64,000 nucleotides of DNA from Streptomyces caniscabiei (GTDB lineage: Bacteria; Actinomycetota; Actinomycetes; Streptomycetales; Streptomycetaceae), in NCBI RefSeq assembly GCF_014930365.1, contig NZ_JABXWI010000001.1, positions 186,001 through 250,000 of the forward strand. The letters are read 5' to 3'. Shown here one piece after another: positions 49,409 to 59,330 of this stretch. The translations under genes and the position numbers were made by a program. The notes under the pieces were generated by a model. The model searched no databases and was not told the DNA's origin. It worked only from the letters and a program-made list of their open reading frames with translations. Each line of letters starts with the position of its first letter. The first letter of the stretch is position 1.

Positions 49409-50371
49409 ATGACGAAGGCCAACTCCGCCGACTCCGCCGACCCCGCCGACCCTGCCAACCCCGCCGTTCCCGCCCTGGAGGTCTCCGGACTCCACAAGTC
49501 CTTCGGGCGCACCCACGCCCTGGCCGGCCTCGACCTGACCGTCGCGACCGGCGAGGTCCACGGCTTCCTCGGCCCCAACGGCGCCGGGAAGTCCACCACC
49601 ATCCGCGTCCTGCTCGGCCTGCTGCGCGCCGACTCGGGCACCGCGCGGGTGCTGGGCCGCGACCCGTGGGCGGACGCGGTGGAGGTGCACCGCCGGATCG
49701 CGTACGTGCCGGGTGACGTGACCCTCTGGCGCAACCTGTCCGGCGGCGAGGTCATCGACCTCTACGGACGGCTCCGGGGCGGACTGGACGCCCGCCGCCG
49801 CGCCGACCTCGTCGAACGGTTCGAACTCGACCCCACGAAGAAGGGGCGCACGTACTCCAAGGGCAACCGCCAGAAGGTCGCCCTCGTCGCCGCCTTCGCC
49901 TCCGACGTCGACCTCCTCATCCTGGACGAGCCGACGTCGGGCCTGGACCCCCTGATGGAGGAGGTGTTCCAGCGCTGTGTACGGGAGGAGCGCGACCGGG
50001 GCCGTACGGTCCTGCTGTCCTCCCACATCCTCAGCGAGGTCGAGGAGTTGTGCGACCGGGTGAGCATCATCCGCAAGGGCGTCACCGTCGAGAGCGGCTC
50101 CCTCGCCGAGCTGCGCCATCTGACCCGGACCACCGTCACCGCCGAACTGGCGGGCCCACCCGACGGCCTGGCCCATCTCCCCGGTGTCCACGGCCTCGAC
50201 GTCCAGGGCAACCGCGTCCGCCTCCAGGTCGACACCGCCGAACTCAACGCCGTCCTCCGCTCCCTGACCCAGTCCGGCGTACGGTCGTTGACCTCGACAC
50301 CGCCGACGCTGGAGGAGCTGTTCCTGCGGCACTACCAGGCCGAGGGGGCGGAAGAGGTGGCCGCGCGATGA
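49409..50371 (+). CDS. ABC transporter ATP-binding protein (drug-export type)
   Basis: 320 aa. Walker [10 protein letters not shown], signature [12 protein letters not shown] (atypical SKGN in place of LSGG), Walker [14 protein letters not shown], switch His in [13 protein letters not shown]. It belongs to the DrrA/CcmA-like family of antibiotic or daunorubicin-type exporters, and is coupled to the permease gene by an ATGA overlap. A short Ala/Asp/Pro repeat ([13 protein letters not shown]) lies at the N-terminus. Confidence 0.93.
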   Translation: MTKANSADSADPADPANPAVPALEVSGLHKSFGRTHALAGLDLTVATGEVHGFLGPNGAGKSTTIRVLLGLLRADSGTARVLGRDPWADAVEVHRRIAYVPGDVTLWRNLSGGEVIDLYGRLRGGLDARRRADLVERFELDPTKKGRTYSKGNRQKVALVAAFASDVDLLILDEPTSGLDPLMEEVFQRCVREERDRGRTVLLSSHILSEVEELCDRVSIIRKGVTVESGSLAELRHLTRTTVTAELAGPPDGLAHLPGVHGLDVQGNRVRLQVDTAELNAVLRSLTQSGVRSLTSTPPTLEELFLRHYQAEGAEEVAAR

Positions 50372-52029
50372 CCACGACCGCCGACAGCGCGGGCGGCGCC
50401 GACACCACAGGCGGCGCCGGCACCGCTCTCTCCGGGCCGCTCGCCGTACGGTCCCGCAGCGGCCGTCAACTCGCCGGTACGGGAACCCTGTTGAGGTTCG
50501 CCCTGCGGCGCGACCGGGTGATGGTGCCGGTCTGGGTCGCGGTGACGGGGCTGATGGTCCTCTCCATGCCGAACAGCCTGGCCGCCCTGTACGGCACCGC
50601 CGCCGAACGCGCCGACCTCATGCGCCAGTTGACCACCAACTCCTCGCTGCGCGCCCTGGTCGGCCCGGTCTTCGACGACTCCCTCGGCGCCCTGACCGCC
50701 TGGCGCGTCGGCGTCTACGCCGGTCTCCTCGCCGCCGTCATGAGCCTCCTCGTCGTCATCCGCCACACGCGCGACGAGGAGGAGAGCGGCCGCCAGGAGC
50801 TGATCGCGTCCGGCACGGTCGGCCGGCGCGCCTCGCTGACCGCCGCCCTGCTCACGGCGGCCGTCGCCAACGGCGGGCTCGCGCTGCTCGTGACGCTCGG
50901 GCTGGCGGGGCAGGGCGCGGCGGGCGCGCTGGCCTTCGGGCTGGGGATCGCGGGCGTCGGGATGGTGTTCGCGACGATGGCGGCGGTCGTGGCGCAGCTG
51001 ACGGAGAGCGCGCGGCTGGCTCGGGGGCTGACGGCGGGTGTGCTGGGGGCGGCGTTCGTGCTGCGGGCGGCGGGCGACGCTTCCGAGAACGAAGGTTCGT
51101 CTTTCTTGACGTGGGTGTCGCCGCTGGGGTGGCTGGAAAACGAGCGTTCGTTCGCGGACGAGCGCTGGTGGGTGCTGCTGCTGTTCGTCGCGGCGGCGGT
51201 CATCCAGGGCGCGGTGGCGTACGGGCTCGCCGGGCGCCGCGACGTCGGCATGAGCTTCCTGCCGACCCGGCCGGGACCGGCCAACGGCCGGCTGGGCACG
51301 GCCGGTGCGCTCGCCTGGCGGCTCCAGCGCGGCAGTGTTTTCGGCTGGAGCATCGGTTTCCTCCTCACCGGGCTCGTCTACGGCGGGCTGACCGAGGGCA
51401 CGGCCGACTTCGTCGGCGACAACAAGAGCGCCCGCGAGATCTTCGAACGCATGGGCGGGCAGTCCGGCCTGACCAACGCGTTCCTCGCGTCGATGATCGG
51501 CATGCTCGGTCTGATCGCCGCTCTGTACGTCGTCGGCGCGGTGCTCCGCCTGCACGGCGAGGAGACCTCCGGGCGCGCCGAGCCGCTCCTCGCGACCCCG
51601 GTGAGCCGGCTCCGCTGGGCCGCCGGGCATCTGGTCGTCGCCTTCGGCGGCACCGTCTGGATCATGCTCCTCGCCGGTCTCGGCTTCACCCTCGGCTACG
51701 GCAAGGAGGCCGGTCCGATCCTGGGCGCCTGCCTCGTCCAGGTCGCCGGGGTCTGGGTCGTCGGCGGCGCCGCCGTCCTGCTCCTCGGGCTCACCCCCCG
51801 GGCGGCGCCGGCAGCCTGGGGCCTCGCCGGTGCCGTCCTCCTCATCGGCTGGATCGGCCCCGCCCTCGACGCCCCCGCCGCGCTCCTCGACCTCTCCCCC
51901 TTCGGCCACCTCCCGAAGCTCCCGGGCGGCGCGATGGACTGGACCCCGGTACTGACCCTGACCGGCCTCGCGGTGGTGCTGGTAGCGGGGGGCCTGGCGG
52001 GGTTGCGGCGGAGGGATGTGAGCGGCTGA
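50368..52029 (+). CDS. ABC transporter permease (TetB/exporter type)
   Basis: 553 aa from ATG 50368, overlapping the ATPase stop. About 12 membrane helices in two six-helix halves. Conserved blocks include [32 protein letters not shown], and in the second half [23 protein letters not shown], typical of the TetB-type or polyketide exporter permeases. Works with the preceding ATPase; the substrate is unknown, probably a drug or lipid-like compound. Confidence 0.9.
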   Translation: MTTTADSAGGADTTGGAGTALSGPLAVRSRSGRQLAGTGTLLRFALRRDRVMVPVWVAVTGLMVLSMPNSLAALYGTAAERADLMRQLTTNSSLRALVGPVFDDSLGALTAWRVGVYAGLLAAVMSLLVVIRHTRDEEESGRQELIASGTVGRRASLTAALLTAAVANGGLALLVTLGLAGQGAAGALAFGLGIAGVGMVFATMAAVVAQLTESARLARGLTAGVLGAAFVLRAAGDASENEGSSFLTWVSPLGWLENERSFADERWWVLLLFVAAAVIQGAVAYGLAGRRDVGMSFLPTRPGPANGRLGTAGALAWRLQRGSVFGWSIGFLLTGLVYGGLTEGTADFVGDNKSAREIFERMGGQSGLTNAFLASMIGMLGLIAALYVVGAVLRLHGEETSGRAEPLLATPVSRLRWAAGHLVVAFGGTVWIMLLAGLGFTLGYGKEAGPILGACLVQVAGVWVVGGAAVLLLGLTPRAAPAAWGLAGAVLLIGWIGPALDAPAALLDLSPFGHLPKLPGGAMDWTPVLTLTGLAVVLVAGGLAGLRRRDVSG

Positions 52030-52353
52030 GGGTGGTTCGGGTCTGTGGGGTCCGGGGGTCTGTGGGTCGGCACCGGCGCTGTCGGCGACGGGACCGGGGT
52101 GCCGTTGTCGTGGCGCGTGTCGTCGGTCGGGAGAACCGTGGTGGAGCGGGGCGCGTCTTGCGGGGCACGGGTCGGCCGGAGCAGTCCGGAGCCGGGGCCG
52201 GGTCGGGTGAGGGGGCCGGAGTTGGAAGGCCAGAGTGTTGCCGGGTGTGGTGGGTGTGCGGTGTCGGCGGTGGGCGCGGTGGCCGCCACCCTCGCCTGGA
52301 GTACCTCGAACCGGACTCGGCGGCATCTGCGGGGCGGCTTCGAGGGCGAGGAC
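52030..52353. other. Low-complexity GT-rich region, no gene supported
   Basis: 324 bp after the permease. Composition is skewed (many GGTGTC/GGGTC runs) and open frames here lack starts or family features. A GTG at 52261 could extend the small gene at 52354 upstream. Confidence 0.5.
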
Positions 52354-52524
52354 ATGGACTACACGGTCCTCGCCACCGAACTCCCCTTCGTCGCCCTGGC
52401 CGGCGCCGCCCTCCCCGCCGCCGTCTGCCTGCTGATCGCCCTCCTGGTGGCCCGACGACGGAGGTCGGGGGCCGGTGCCGGGCCGGAGTCCGGCACCGGG
52501 GCGCCCTCAGATCTCGACGGCTAG
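52354..52524 (+). CDS. Small membrane protein
   Basis: 56 aa from ATG 52354, with GAGGGCGAGG just upstream; GTG 52261 would make it 87 aa. One helix (FVALAGAALPAAVCLLIALLVA) precedes a basic stop-transfer RRRR and a Gly-rich tail. Third-position GC is very high, supporting coding. It overlaps the 3' end of the convergent P450 gene by 18 bp. Function unknown. Confidence 0.5.
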   Translation: MDYTVLATELPFVALAGAALPAAVCLLIALLVARRRRSGAGAGPESGTGAPSDLDG

Positions 52525-53724
52525 GGCGTCCAGGCCCCGGATCACGAAGTTCGGCTTGCGGGTCGGCTCGGTGGCGAGGGTGAGGGTCGGGGCCTGCTCC
52601 AGGAGGGCCGTCATCGAGGCCGCCAGTTCGATACGGGCGAGCGGCGCGCCGATGCAGTAGTGGATACCCGCGCTGAACGAGATGTGCGGGTTCTCCCGGC
52701 GGGTGAGGTCCAGCTTCTCCGGTTCGGCGAACACGGCCGGGTCGTGGTTGGCCGAGCCGAACAGCATCGCGATCTCCGCGCCCCGGGGGACCGTCGTCCC
52801 GTCGATCTCGATGTCGTCCAGCACCCAGCGCTCGAAGAGCTGCAACGGGGTGTCGTAGCGCATCAGCTCCTCCACCGCCGTCGGCACCAGCGAGCGGTCC
52901 GCGCGCAGGGCCGCCAGCTGCTCCGGGTTCCGGAACAGCGCCCACCAGCCGTTCACCGTGGCGTTCACCGTCGCCTCGTGGCCCGCGTTCAGCAGCAGCA
53001 CACAGGTCGAGATCATCTCCTGCTCGGTGAGCCGGTCGCCCTCGTCGTAAGCGGCGATCAGGCCCGAGATCAGGTCCTCGCCCGGCTCCGCCCTGCGGTG
53101 CGCGATCAGCTCCCGCAGATACTCCGAGAACTCCACCGACGCCCGTACCGCCCGCTTCGCCGTCTCCTCCGACGGGCTCAGCTCGTACATCCCGCAGATG
53201 TCCGCCGACCAGGGCCGCAGCTGCGCCCGGTCCGACTCGGGGATGCCCAGCATCTCGGCGATCACCGCCACCGGCAGCGGCTCGGCGACATCCGCCAGCA
53301 GATCACCCCCGCCGGCCTCCACCAGTCCGGCCACCAGCTCGCCGGCCAGCTCCCGTACATACGGCTTCAGCTGCTCCACCGTGCGCGGGGTGAACGCCTT
53401 CGAGACCAGCCGCCGGATCCGGGTGTGGTCCGGGGGCTCCAGGTCGAGCATCCCGTGGTCGTTGAGGGTATGGAACGGCTCGTGCTCCGCCGGCGGGGCG
53501 GTGCGTCCGAAGTCCTCGTGGGTGAACCGGTGCTGGTACGTCCGCCCGAGCCGCCGGTCCCGCAGCAGCGCCGAGATGTCCGCGTGGTGCGGGACGAGCC
53601 ACTGGTTCGTGGGCTCGAAGTACCGCACCCTGCCGAGGGCCCGCAGCTCCGCGTACGCCGGGTACGGGTCGGCCAGGAAGGCGGGGTCCCACGGGTCGAA
53701 GACGAGGTCAAGAGCAGCTGCCAT
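52507..53724 (-). CDS. Cytochrome P450
   Basis: 405 aa, usual for bacterial class I P450s. I-helix LLLNAGHEATVN (A-G-x-E/D-A-T), ExxR in EELMRYDTP, and heme-binding FSAGIHYCIG with the Cys ligand at about residue 350. The region between helices B and G (HGMLDLEPPDHTRIRRLVSKAFTP) is conserved as in CYP105/107-type enzymes. It needs electrons from a ferredoxin/reductase not encoded in this window. No biosynthetic cluster surrounds it, so it may be a stand-alone catabolic or detoxifying oxygenase. Confidence 0.96.
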   Translation of the reverse strand: MAAALDLVFDPWDPAFLADPYPAYAELRALGRVRYFEPTNQWLVPHHADISALLRDRRLGRTYQHRFTHEDFGRTAPPAEHEPFHTLNDHGMLDLEPPDHTRIRRLVSKAFTPRTVEQLKPYVRELAGELVAGLVEAGGGDLLADVAEPLPVAVIAEMLGIPESDRAQLRPWSADICGMYELSPSEETAKRAVRASVEFSEYLRELIAHRRAEPGEDLISGLIAAYDEGDRLTEQEMISTCVLLLNAGHEATVNATVNGWWALFRNPEQLAALRADRSLVPTAVEELMRYDTPLQLFERWVLDDIEIDGTTVPRGAEIAMLFGSANHDPAVFAEPEKLDLTRRENPHISFSAGIHYCIGAPLARIELAASMTALLEQAPTLTLATEPTRKPNFVIRGLDALAVEI

Positions 53725-53785
53725 GGAGCGACGCTAGCCCGGTTCCCCCGTTCTGACCAGGGGTGTCCTGCCGGCCAGGGGCCGC

Positions 53786-54451
53786 TCAACCCGGCGTGAC
53801 CAGCCGCGCCTCGTACGCGAACACCGCCGCCTGCGTCCGGTCGCGCAGGCCCAGTTTGACCAGGACCCGGCTCACATGGGTCTTGATCGTGGACTCGGCG
53901 ACCACCAGGCGCTCCGCGATCTCCGCGTTCGACAGGCCCTGGGCGATCAGGACCAGGACCTCGGTCTCGCGGTCGGTGAGTTCGCCGTACGCCAGCTGGG
54001 TGGCCGCGGAGGGGCGGGGGGCCTGGGCCAGCTTGGAGAACTCCGTGATCAGCCGCTTGGTGACGGACGGCGCGAGCAGGGCCTCACCGGCGGCCACCAC
54101 CCTTACCCCGTCGGCCAGTTGGCGGGCCGAGGCGTCCTTGAGGAGGAAGCCGGAGGCGCCCGCGCGCAGTGCCTGGTACACGTACTCGTCCAGGTCGAAC
54201 GTGGTCAGCACCAGCACCCTCGCCCCGCCGTCCGACGCGACGATCTCCCGGGTGGCCTCGATGCCGTTCAGTTCGGGCATCCGGATGTCCATCAGGACGA
54301 CGTCCGGCGACAGCTCCCGGACCCGGTCGACGGCGTCCCGGCCGTTCACCGCCTCGCCGACCACCTCGATGTCCGGCATCGCGTTGAGCAGCACGGAGAA
54401 GCCCTCGCGGACCATCATCTGGTCGTCGGCGATCAGCACGCGGATCGTCAT
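53786..54451 (-). CDS. NarL/LuxR-family response regulator
   Basis: 221 aa. Receiver with phosphoacceptor Asp55 in VVLMDIRMP and Lys in GFLLKDASARQL. A C-terminal LuxR helix-turn-helix (LTDRETEVLVLIAQGLSNAEIAERLVVAESTIKTHVSRVLVKLGLRDRTQAA). The start ATG overlaps the stop of the cognate histidine kinase (54448-54451), and both are on the minus strand. Confidence 0.96.
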   Translation of the reverse strand: MTIRVLIADDQMMVREGFSVLLNAMPDIEVVGEAVNGRDAVDRVRELSPDVVLMDIRMPELNGIEATREIVASDGGARVLVLTTFDLDEYVYQALRAGASGFLLKDASARQLADGVRVVAAGEALLAPSVTKRLITEFSKLAQAPRPSAATQLAYGELTDRETEVLVLIAQGLSNAEIAERLVVAESTIKTHVSRVLVKLGLRDRTQAAVFAYEARLVTPG

Positions 54452-55797
54452 GCGTCGGCCTCGCTCACGCCGGCCACCGGCAGGAACACCGTCACCTCGT
54501 AGCCTCCGTCCTCCGTCTCGCCCGTCGTCATCTCGCCGTTCAGCATGGTGACGCGCTCCCGCATGCCGGTGAGGCCGTGGCCCGTGCCGTGGGTGGACTT
54601 CACCAGGGTCACCTCGGGGGACGGGCCGTTGACCACGCGCAGGCCCAGGCCGCCCAGGACATAGCCGATCTCCACGCGGGCCGTCGCGCCCGGCGCGTGC
54701 CGCAGGGTGTTGCTGAGGGCCTCCTGCACGATGCGGTACGCCGACAGCTCCACGCCCTGCGGAAGCTCACGGACCGCTCCGGTGACCACCTTGTCGACCG
54801 TGAGACCGGCCTCCCGCACATTGGCGAGCAGGTGGTCGAGGTCGGCGAGGGTGGGCTGGGGGGCGTCCGGGGCCTCGTAGTCCTCGGCGCGGACCACCCC
54901 GAGGACGCGGCGCAGCTCGGTGAGCGCGGCCACCGCGTTCTCCCGGATGGTGGCGAAGGCCTGCTCCAGCTCCGGCGGCGGGTTCTCCACGCGGTAGGGC
55001 GCGGCCTCGGCCTGGATGGCGACCACCGACATGTGGTGGGCCACCACGTCGTGCAGCTCACGGGCGATCGTGGTGCGCTCCTCCAGCAGGGTGCGCCGGG
55101 AGCGCTCGTGCTCGGTCACCGTCTGCTGGGCGGTGACCTCCCGCTGGGCCGTGCGGCGGATGGTCAGGGCGGACGCTGCCAGCATGGACATGGCGGAGAC
55201 GAAGAGCAGGGGAACCGTGTTGTTCACCGCGTAGTGGCCCCCGCCGAGGGTGGTCTCCATGAACGCCCCGTACGCCGCGGTCAGGATCCACATCCAGGCG
55301 GCTATGCGCGGCCGGGTGCGCAGGGCCACGACGGTCATCACCACGAGGTGGGCCGCGAAACTGCCGGCCGTCCACGGCCAGTCGTCCCACTGACCGCTGC
55401 CCACCGCGGTCAGGGGCGCCGCGATCATGGAGGCCCAGAAGGCCGCCACGGGTCTGATCATGGTCAGCAGGATCGGCAGCACGGCGAGGACGGCGGCCAC
55501 CATCGCGCCGAGCCCGCCTCCGTCGTTCCCGGAGGCGGCGATGGCCATCGAGAACAGGCCGGCCACCACCACGGCCGCGTGCGGGGCCCAGGCCACGTAT
55601 GCACGCAGGCGGCCGGAGAACCGGCTGGTGAACGGGCCGTCCATCTTCATCGGGGGCATCGGCAGGTAGGCGAACGCGTCGTGGAACAGGTCCTGTCGCA
55701 GCCTGCGCCACGCGTCCATCGCCACCCGGAACTCCGGGCTGCTCTGCCTGCCCCCGCCGCGCGAGGGCATCGTCTGCGTCTGGGTCGTCTCGGTCAC
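54448..55797 (-). CDS. Sensor histidine kinase, HisKA_3 type
   Basis: About 449 aa from GTG 55797 (VTETTQTQTMPSR). ATG 55770 is an alternative. Five or so membrane helices in the first half (AYVAWAPHAAVVVAGLF, AMVAAVLAVLPILL, HLVVMTVVAL, and so on), then the dimerisation helix with the phospho-His in ERTTIARELHDVVAHHMSVV, and an ATPase domain with YRIVQEALSNTLRHAP and GTGHGLTGMRERV. It has no recognisable sensor loop. Feeds the NarL-type regulator encoded right after it. Confidence 0.94.
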   Translation of the reverse strand: MTETTQTQTMPSRGGGRQSSPEFRVAMDAWRRLRQDLFHDAFAYLPMPPMKMDGPFTSRFSGRLRAYVAWAPHAAVVVAGLFSMAIAASGNDGGGLGAMVAAVLAVLPILLTMIRPVAAFWASMIAAPLTAVGSGQWDDWPWTAGSFAAHLVVMTVVALRTRPRIAAWMWILTAAYGAFMETTLGGGHYAVNNTVPLLFVSAMSMLAASALTIRRTAQREVTAQQTVTEHERSRRTLLEERTTIARELHDVVAHHMSVVAIQAEAAPYRVENPPPELEQAFATIRENAVAALTELRRVLGVVRAEDYEAPDAPQPTLADLDHLLANVREAGLTVDKVVTGAVRELPQGVELSAYRIVQEALSNTLRHAPGATARVEIGYVLGGLGLRVVNGPSPEVTLVKSTHGTGHGLTGMRERVTMLNGEMTTGETEDGGYEVTVFLPVAGVSEADA

Positions 55798-55917
55798 GTG
55801 GAAACGGTAGGCGGAGGGCGGGTGCGCCGTCGTCACCAGTGAGGAGGGTCTGTCCGGGTCCGTCTCAGGTACTACGGGTACGGGCACGGGGCCCCGCCGG
55901 ACCCGTCGGATCGGCTT

Positions 55918-56826
55918 TCACCAGGCCAGCTGGGTGATCTCCTCCACCACGACCGCGCAGGCGTCCGCCGCCGGGTCGATGAGGGGGAAGTGGCCCACGT
56001 CCTCCAGCAGGGTCAGGCCCACGACCTCGCCCGCCTTGGCCGCGGCGTCGGCGTACGCCTCGGCGACGGCCTGGGGGACGACGATGTCGGAGCGGCCCTG
56101 TACGAGGGTGGTGGCGATGCCCGTCGGGAGGAGGAGGGCGGGATCGGCGCTGGGGCGGCGGTCCGTGAACTTGTCCTGGCCGCCGAGGAGTTGGACGGCC
56201 GCACCGCCGCAGACGTCGAGCTTCTCGGCCATCGCGAAGTCGGCGATGGGGGCGAGGGCGACGACGCCGCGCAGGGGGGCGGGGCGGTCGGTGCGCCACG
56301 GGGTGCCGGGCGGCAGTACGTGGCGGCCGGCGGCCCACAGGGCGAGGTGACCGCCCGCGGAGTGGCCGGTGAGGACCGTGCGGCGGGGGTCGGCCTGGGG
56401 CAGGACCGCGCGCACGAGGTCCGGGAGGGCGTCGAGGGCGGCGGCGATGTCGTCGAACGTCTCCGGCCAGCGGCCCGCGACCGGGCCGGGGGTGCCGGTG
56501 GGCCCGGTCTGGGCGGGGAGCGAACTGCCCCTGCGGTACTCGACGTTGGCCACCGCGAAGCCGTGGCGGGCGAGGAAGTCCGCGAAGGGGGTGATGTGCA
56601 GGCGGTCGTACGGGGCCCGCCACGCGCCGCCGTGCAGGACCACGACGAGGGGGGCGGTGGCCGTGGACGCGCCGTCGGGGTCCGTGGGCGTGCGGGGGGC
56701 GTAGAAGTCGATCACCTGGTCGGGGTGGTCGCCGTAGGGGGCGGTGGCGTCCGGGGTGACCTGGGGGTGCGAGAAGGCTGATGCCTCTTCGGCGGCATCG
56801 CGGGCTGCGGCGTCGTCGTCCGGCAT
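55918..56826 (-). CDS. Alpha/beta hydrolase, kynurenine formamidase-like
   Basis: 302 aa from ATG 56826 (MPDDDAAARD), with AGAGG upstream. Longer frames to 57030 consist of low-complexity proline-rich sequence and are doubtful. Features: oxyanion HGGAWR, nucleophile GHSAGGHLALW, acid in LVQGRSDIVVP, His in LEDVGHFPLIDP. Together with tryptophan dioxygenase and kynureninase genes just upstream, the likely role is N-formylkynurenine hydrolysis, as in the AFMID-type (HGG) arylformamidases. The role is inferred from context. Confidence 0.75.
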   Translation of the reverse strand: MPDDDAAARDAAEEASAFSHPQVTPDATAPYGDHPDQVIDFYAPRTPTDPDGASTATAPLVVVLHGGAWRAPYDRLHITPFADFLARHGFAVANVEYRRGSSLPAQTGPTGTPGPVAGRWPETFDDIAAALDALPDLVRAVLPQADPRRTVLTGHSAGGHLALWAAGRHVLPPGTPWRTDRPAPLRGVVALAPIADFAMAEKLDVCGGAAVQLLGGQDKFTDRRPSADPALLLPTGIATTLVQGRSDIVVPQAVAEAYADAAAKAGEVVGLTLLEDVGHFPLIDPAADACAVVVEEITQLAW

Positions 56827-57060
56827 GCGGCAACCTCTCGGGTGAAACGGATTTGGAAGGGTTTGGGCGGGCAGGTGCCGGGGAAAGGGCGCCTGCTCCG
56901 TTGGCGGGGACGGTATCAGGCCGATGACGTGCGCGGACACGGGGATGTGACGGGGGGTCAGGGGGGCGGTCGGGACCGGGGTCGGGCGGGGTGGGGACTG
57001 TGGCCCGGGGCGGGGGTGGGTTTCGCTCACCGGCGCTCGCCGGGTTGGTACGGGTACGGG

Positions 57061-57083
57061 CAGGGGGCTGCGCCAGCCCCCTG
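57061..57083 (-). terminator. Hairpin between kynU and the hydrolase gene
   Basis: CAGGGGGCTG and CAGCCCCCTG are complements with a CGC loop, starting 8 nt after the kynureninase stop. It would separate the hydrolase from the upstream pair unless read through. Confidence 0.6.
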
Positions 57084-57090
57084 CCCCGGC

Positions 57091-58338
57091 CTACCCCGCC
57101 CCCTCCAGCGTCTCCGCCAGCACCCGTGCCGCTCGCTCCACGTCCGTGAAGCTGACGTAGAGCGGGGTGAAGCCGAAGCGGAGGACGTCGGGGTGGCGGA
57201 AGTCGCCTATGACGCCCTGGGAGATGAGGCGCTTCATGATGTCGCCGGCGTCGTCGCAGCGGAGGGCGACCTGGCTGCCGCGTTCCGCGTGGGCGGCCGG
57301 CGTGAGGGACTCGACGCGGCCCTCGGGGACGTACGCCGCCACGCAGCGCAGGAAGAAGTCCGTCAGGGCGAGGGACTTCGCGCGGACCGACTCGATCATC
57401 ACCGCGGCCTCACCGGCCGGGCCCGCCTCGCCCCCGCCGCCCCAGCCGTACCAGACGTCGAGCGCCGCCTCCAGGGCCAGCATCGACAGGATGTCCGGCG
57501 TGCCGACCCGCCCCCGTACCGCGCCCGGCGCGGGCTCGTAGGCCGGGCGCATGGCGAAGGGGGCGGCATGGGAGGTCCAGCCGGGGAGCGGCGAGTCGAA
57601 GCGGGGCTGGAGGTCCCGGCGGACGTACAGGTACGCCGGGGAGCCGGGGCCGCCGTTGAGGTACTTGTAGGTGCAGCCGACCGCCAGGTCGACCCCGTGC
57701 GCGTCGAGGCCGACGGGCAGCGCGCCCGCGCTGTGGCAGAGGTCCCAGACGGCGTAGGCACCGGCCTCGTGGACCGCCGCCGTCAGACCGGGGAGGTCGT
57801 GCAGCCGGCCCGTGCGGTAGTCGACGTGGTTGAGCAGGACCGCGGCCGTACGGTCGCTCAGGGCGGCCGGGACCTCCGCCGGGGTCACCGGGCGGAGCGT
57901 ACGGCCGGTCATGCGGGCCGCGGACTCGGCCAGGTAGCCGTCCGTGGGGAACGTCGTCGCGTCGACCAGGATCTCGTCGCGTCGCCCCGAGCCGTCCTCC
58001 TCGGCCATCCGCACCGCCGCCACGACCGCCTTGAAGACATTGACGCTCGTGGAGTCGCCGACCACGATCTGGCCGGGCGCCGCGCCCACCAGCGGGGCGA
58101 TACGGTCGCCGATCCGCTCGGGCGCGGTCCACCAGCCGCTCTCGTCCCAGGACCGGATACGCAGCTCGCCCCACTCGCGGTACACGACGTCCGCGACCCG
58201 GCCGGGGACCGCCACCGGCAGCGCGCCGAGCGAGTTGCCGTCGAGGTACACCGCCTCGTCGAGGACGAAGCGGGTGCGCAGGCACGCCAGTTGGTCGGCC
58301 GCGTCCAACTCCCTTGCTTCACTGATGAGTTCAGACAT
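57091..58338 (-). CDS. kynU: Kynureninase
   Basis: 415 aa from ATG 58338, overlapping the dioxygenase stop by 8 bp. It cleaves kynurenine to anthranilate and alanine with PLP. Visible motifs: YLDGNSLGALP near the N-terminus, VVGDSTSVNVFKAVVAA, HVDYRTGRLHDL, VWDLCHSAGALPV with the PLP-binding Asp, and Lys in CTYKYLNGGPGSPAYLYV. C-terminal FRHPDVLRFGFTPLYVSFTDV is typical. Middle step of the tryptophan to anthranilate route. Confidence 0.97.
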   Translation of the reverse strand: MSELISEARELDAADQLACLRTRFVLDEAVYLDGNSLGALPVAVPGRVADVVYREWGELRIRSWDESGWWTAPERIGDRIAPLVGAAPGQIVVGDSTSVNVFKAVVAAVRMAEEDGSGRRDEILVDATTFPTDGYLAESAARMTGRTLRPVTPAEVPAALSDRTAAVLLNHVDYRTGRLHDLPGLTAAVHEAGAYAVWDLCHSAGALPVGLDAHGVDLAVGCTYKYLNGGPGSPAYLYVRRDLQPRFDSPLPGWTSHAAPFAMRPAYEPAPGAVRGRVGTPDILSMLALEAALDVWYGWGGGGEAGPAGEAAVMIESVRAKSLALTDFFLRCVAAYVPEGRVESLTPAAHAERGSQVALRCDDAGDIMKRLISQGVIGDFRHPDVLRFGFTPLYVSFTDVERAARVLAETLEGAG

Positions 58339-59176
58339 GGGAGCGCGCCGTCCACAGCTCGGGGAAGACGTTCTTCCGGGCGCGCTTCTCCAGCCAGGCC
58401 ACACCGGCGGAGCCACCCGTGCCGGCCTTGGAACCCATCGCGCGGCGCGTGGCGACGAGGTGGTCGTTGCGCCAACGCCACACCAGTTCGGCGACATCGG
58501 TCAACGCCTCGCCGAGGCGGGCGAGTTCGTGGTCCGGGTCGCCGGAGTACAGCGCGGTCCACACCTCCTCGACCTCGGGGGACGGCTCGTAGCGTTGGGA
58601 GACGTCACGGCGTACGACGGACTCGGGGATCGCGTGGCCGCGCCGGGCGAGCAGCCGCAGCACCTCGTCGTAGAGGCTCGGCTCGTGCAGCGCCTTCTCC
58701 AGCTCGGCGTGGACGCGCGGGGCGCCCCGGTGCGGGACGAGCATGGAGGCGGACTTCTCGCCGAGCAGGAACTCCATCCGCCGGTACATCGCCGACTGGA
58801 AGCCGGAGCCCTCGCCGAGGGCGGCGCGGTAGGAGTTGAACTGCGCGGGGGTCAGCTGGGCGAGCGGGCGCCAGGAGGCGTTCAGCGCCTCCAGCTCGCG
58901 TACGGAACGCTTCAGCGCGTCCTTGGCCCGTGCCACGTCGTCGTCCCGGAGCGCGGCGGTCGCGGTCTCCCACTCGTGGACGATGACGGTGAACCACAAC
59001 TCCATGACCTGGGTCGTCACCAGGAAGACCATCTCACCGGGGTCGTCGGAGAGGGGGTGCTGGAGGTGGGTGAGGACGTCCGCCTGGACGTAGTCCTCGT
59101 ACGGCGTCGTGCCCTGGAAGTCGAGATGCGGGGTCTCGGGCTCCGAAGCCTCATGGGGCTGAGCCTGAAGGGACAT
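58331..59176 (-). CDS. kynA: Tryptophan 2,3-dioxygenase
   Basis: 281 aa from ATG 59176 (AGGAGACAG upstream). Heme enzyme that opens the indole ring to form N-formylkynurenine. Matches the bacterial TDO pattern: TPYEDYVQADVLTHLQHPLSDDPGEMVFLVTTQVMELWF, NSYRAALGEGSGFQSAMYRRMEFLLGEK, and ELVWRWRNDHLVATRRAMGSKAGTGGSAGVAWLEK. First gene of the kynurenine operon; the C-terminal SKAGTGGSAG loop lies at the active site in known TDOs. Confidence 0.97.
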   Translation of the reverse strand: MSLQAQPHEASEPETPHLDFQGTTPYEDYVQADVLTHLQHPLSDDPGEMVFLVTTQVMELWFTVIVHEWETATAALRDDDVARAKDALKRSVRELEALNASWRPLAQLTPAQFNSYRAALGEGSGFQSAMYRRMEFLLGEKSASMLVPHRGAPRVHAELEKALHEPSLYDEVLRLLARRGHAIPESVVRRDVSQRYEPSPEVEEVWTALYSGDPDHELARLGEALTDVAELVWRWRNDHLVATRRAMGSKAGTGGSAGVAWLEKRARKNVFPELWTARSHV

Positions 59177-59283
59177 CGCTGTCTCCTGTTGTGTACTCCG
59201 GGTAGCGGTCCGCCCCTGCCGAATTCCGACACGGGGGCCCCGGTCCCCACCGGCATGGTCGGCGATACCACCCCCGCACCGCA

Positions 59284-59312
59284 AGGTCCGCCTGGTCACA
59301 CCAGGCGGACCT
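59284..59312. terminator. 13-bp hairpin after the DUF3151 gene
   Basis: AGGTCCGCCTGGT and ACCAGGCGGACCT are exact complements around a CAC loop, ending 18 nt before the DUF3151 stop (59331), downstream of it on the minus strand. Confidence 0.75.
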
Positions 59313-59330
59313 GCACGAACGACCCTGCCG

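Noticed and set aside
49307..50332. N-terminal extension of the GbsR/MarR-type regulator
   Set aside because: The extra frame is antisense to the ABC ATPase gene; the regulator starts at ATG 49306.
52045..52353. Long version of the small membrane protein
   Set aside because: The upstream part is Gly/Val/Arg low complexity with no credible start; only the GTG at 52261 remains as an alternative.
56827..57030. Longer N-terminus for the formamidase-like hydrolase
   Set aside because: The extra 68 residues are proline-rich low complexity without a Shine-Dalgarno; ATG 56826 has AGAGG upstream.
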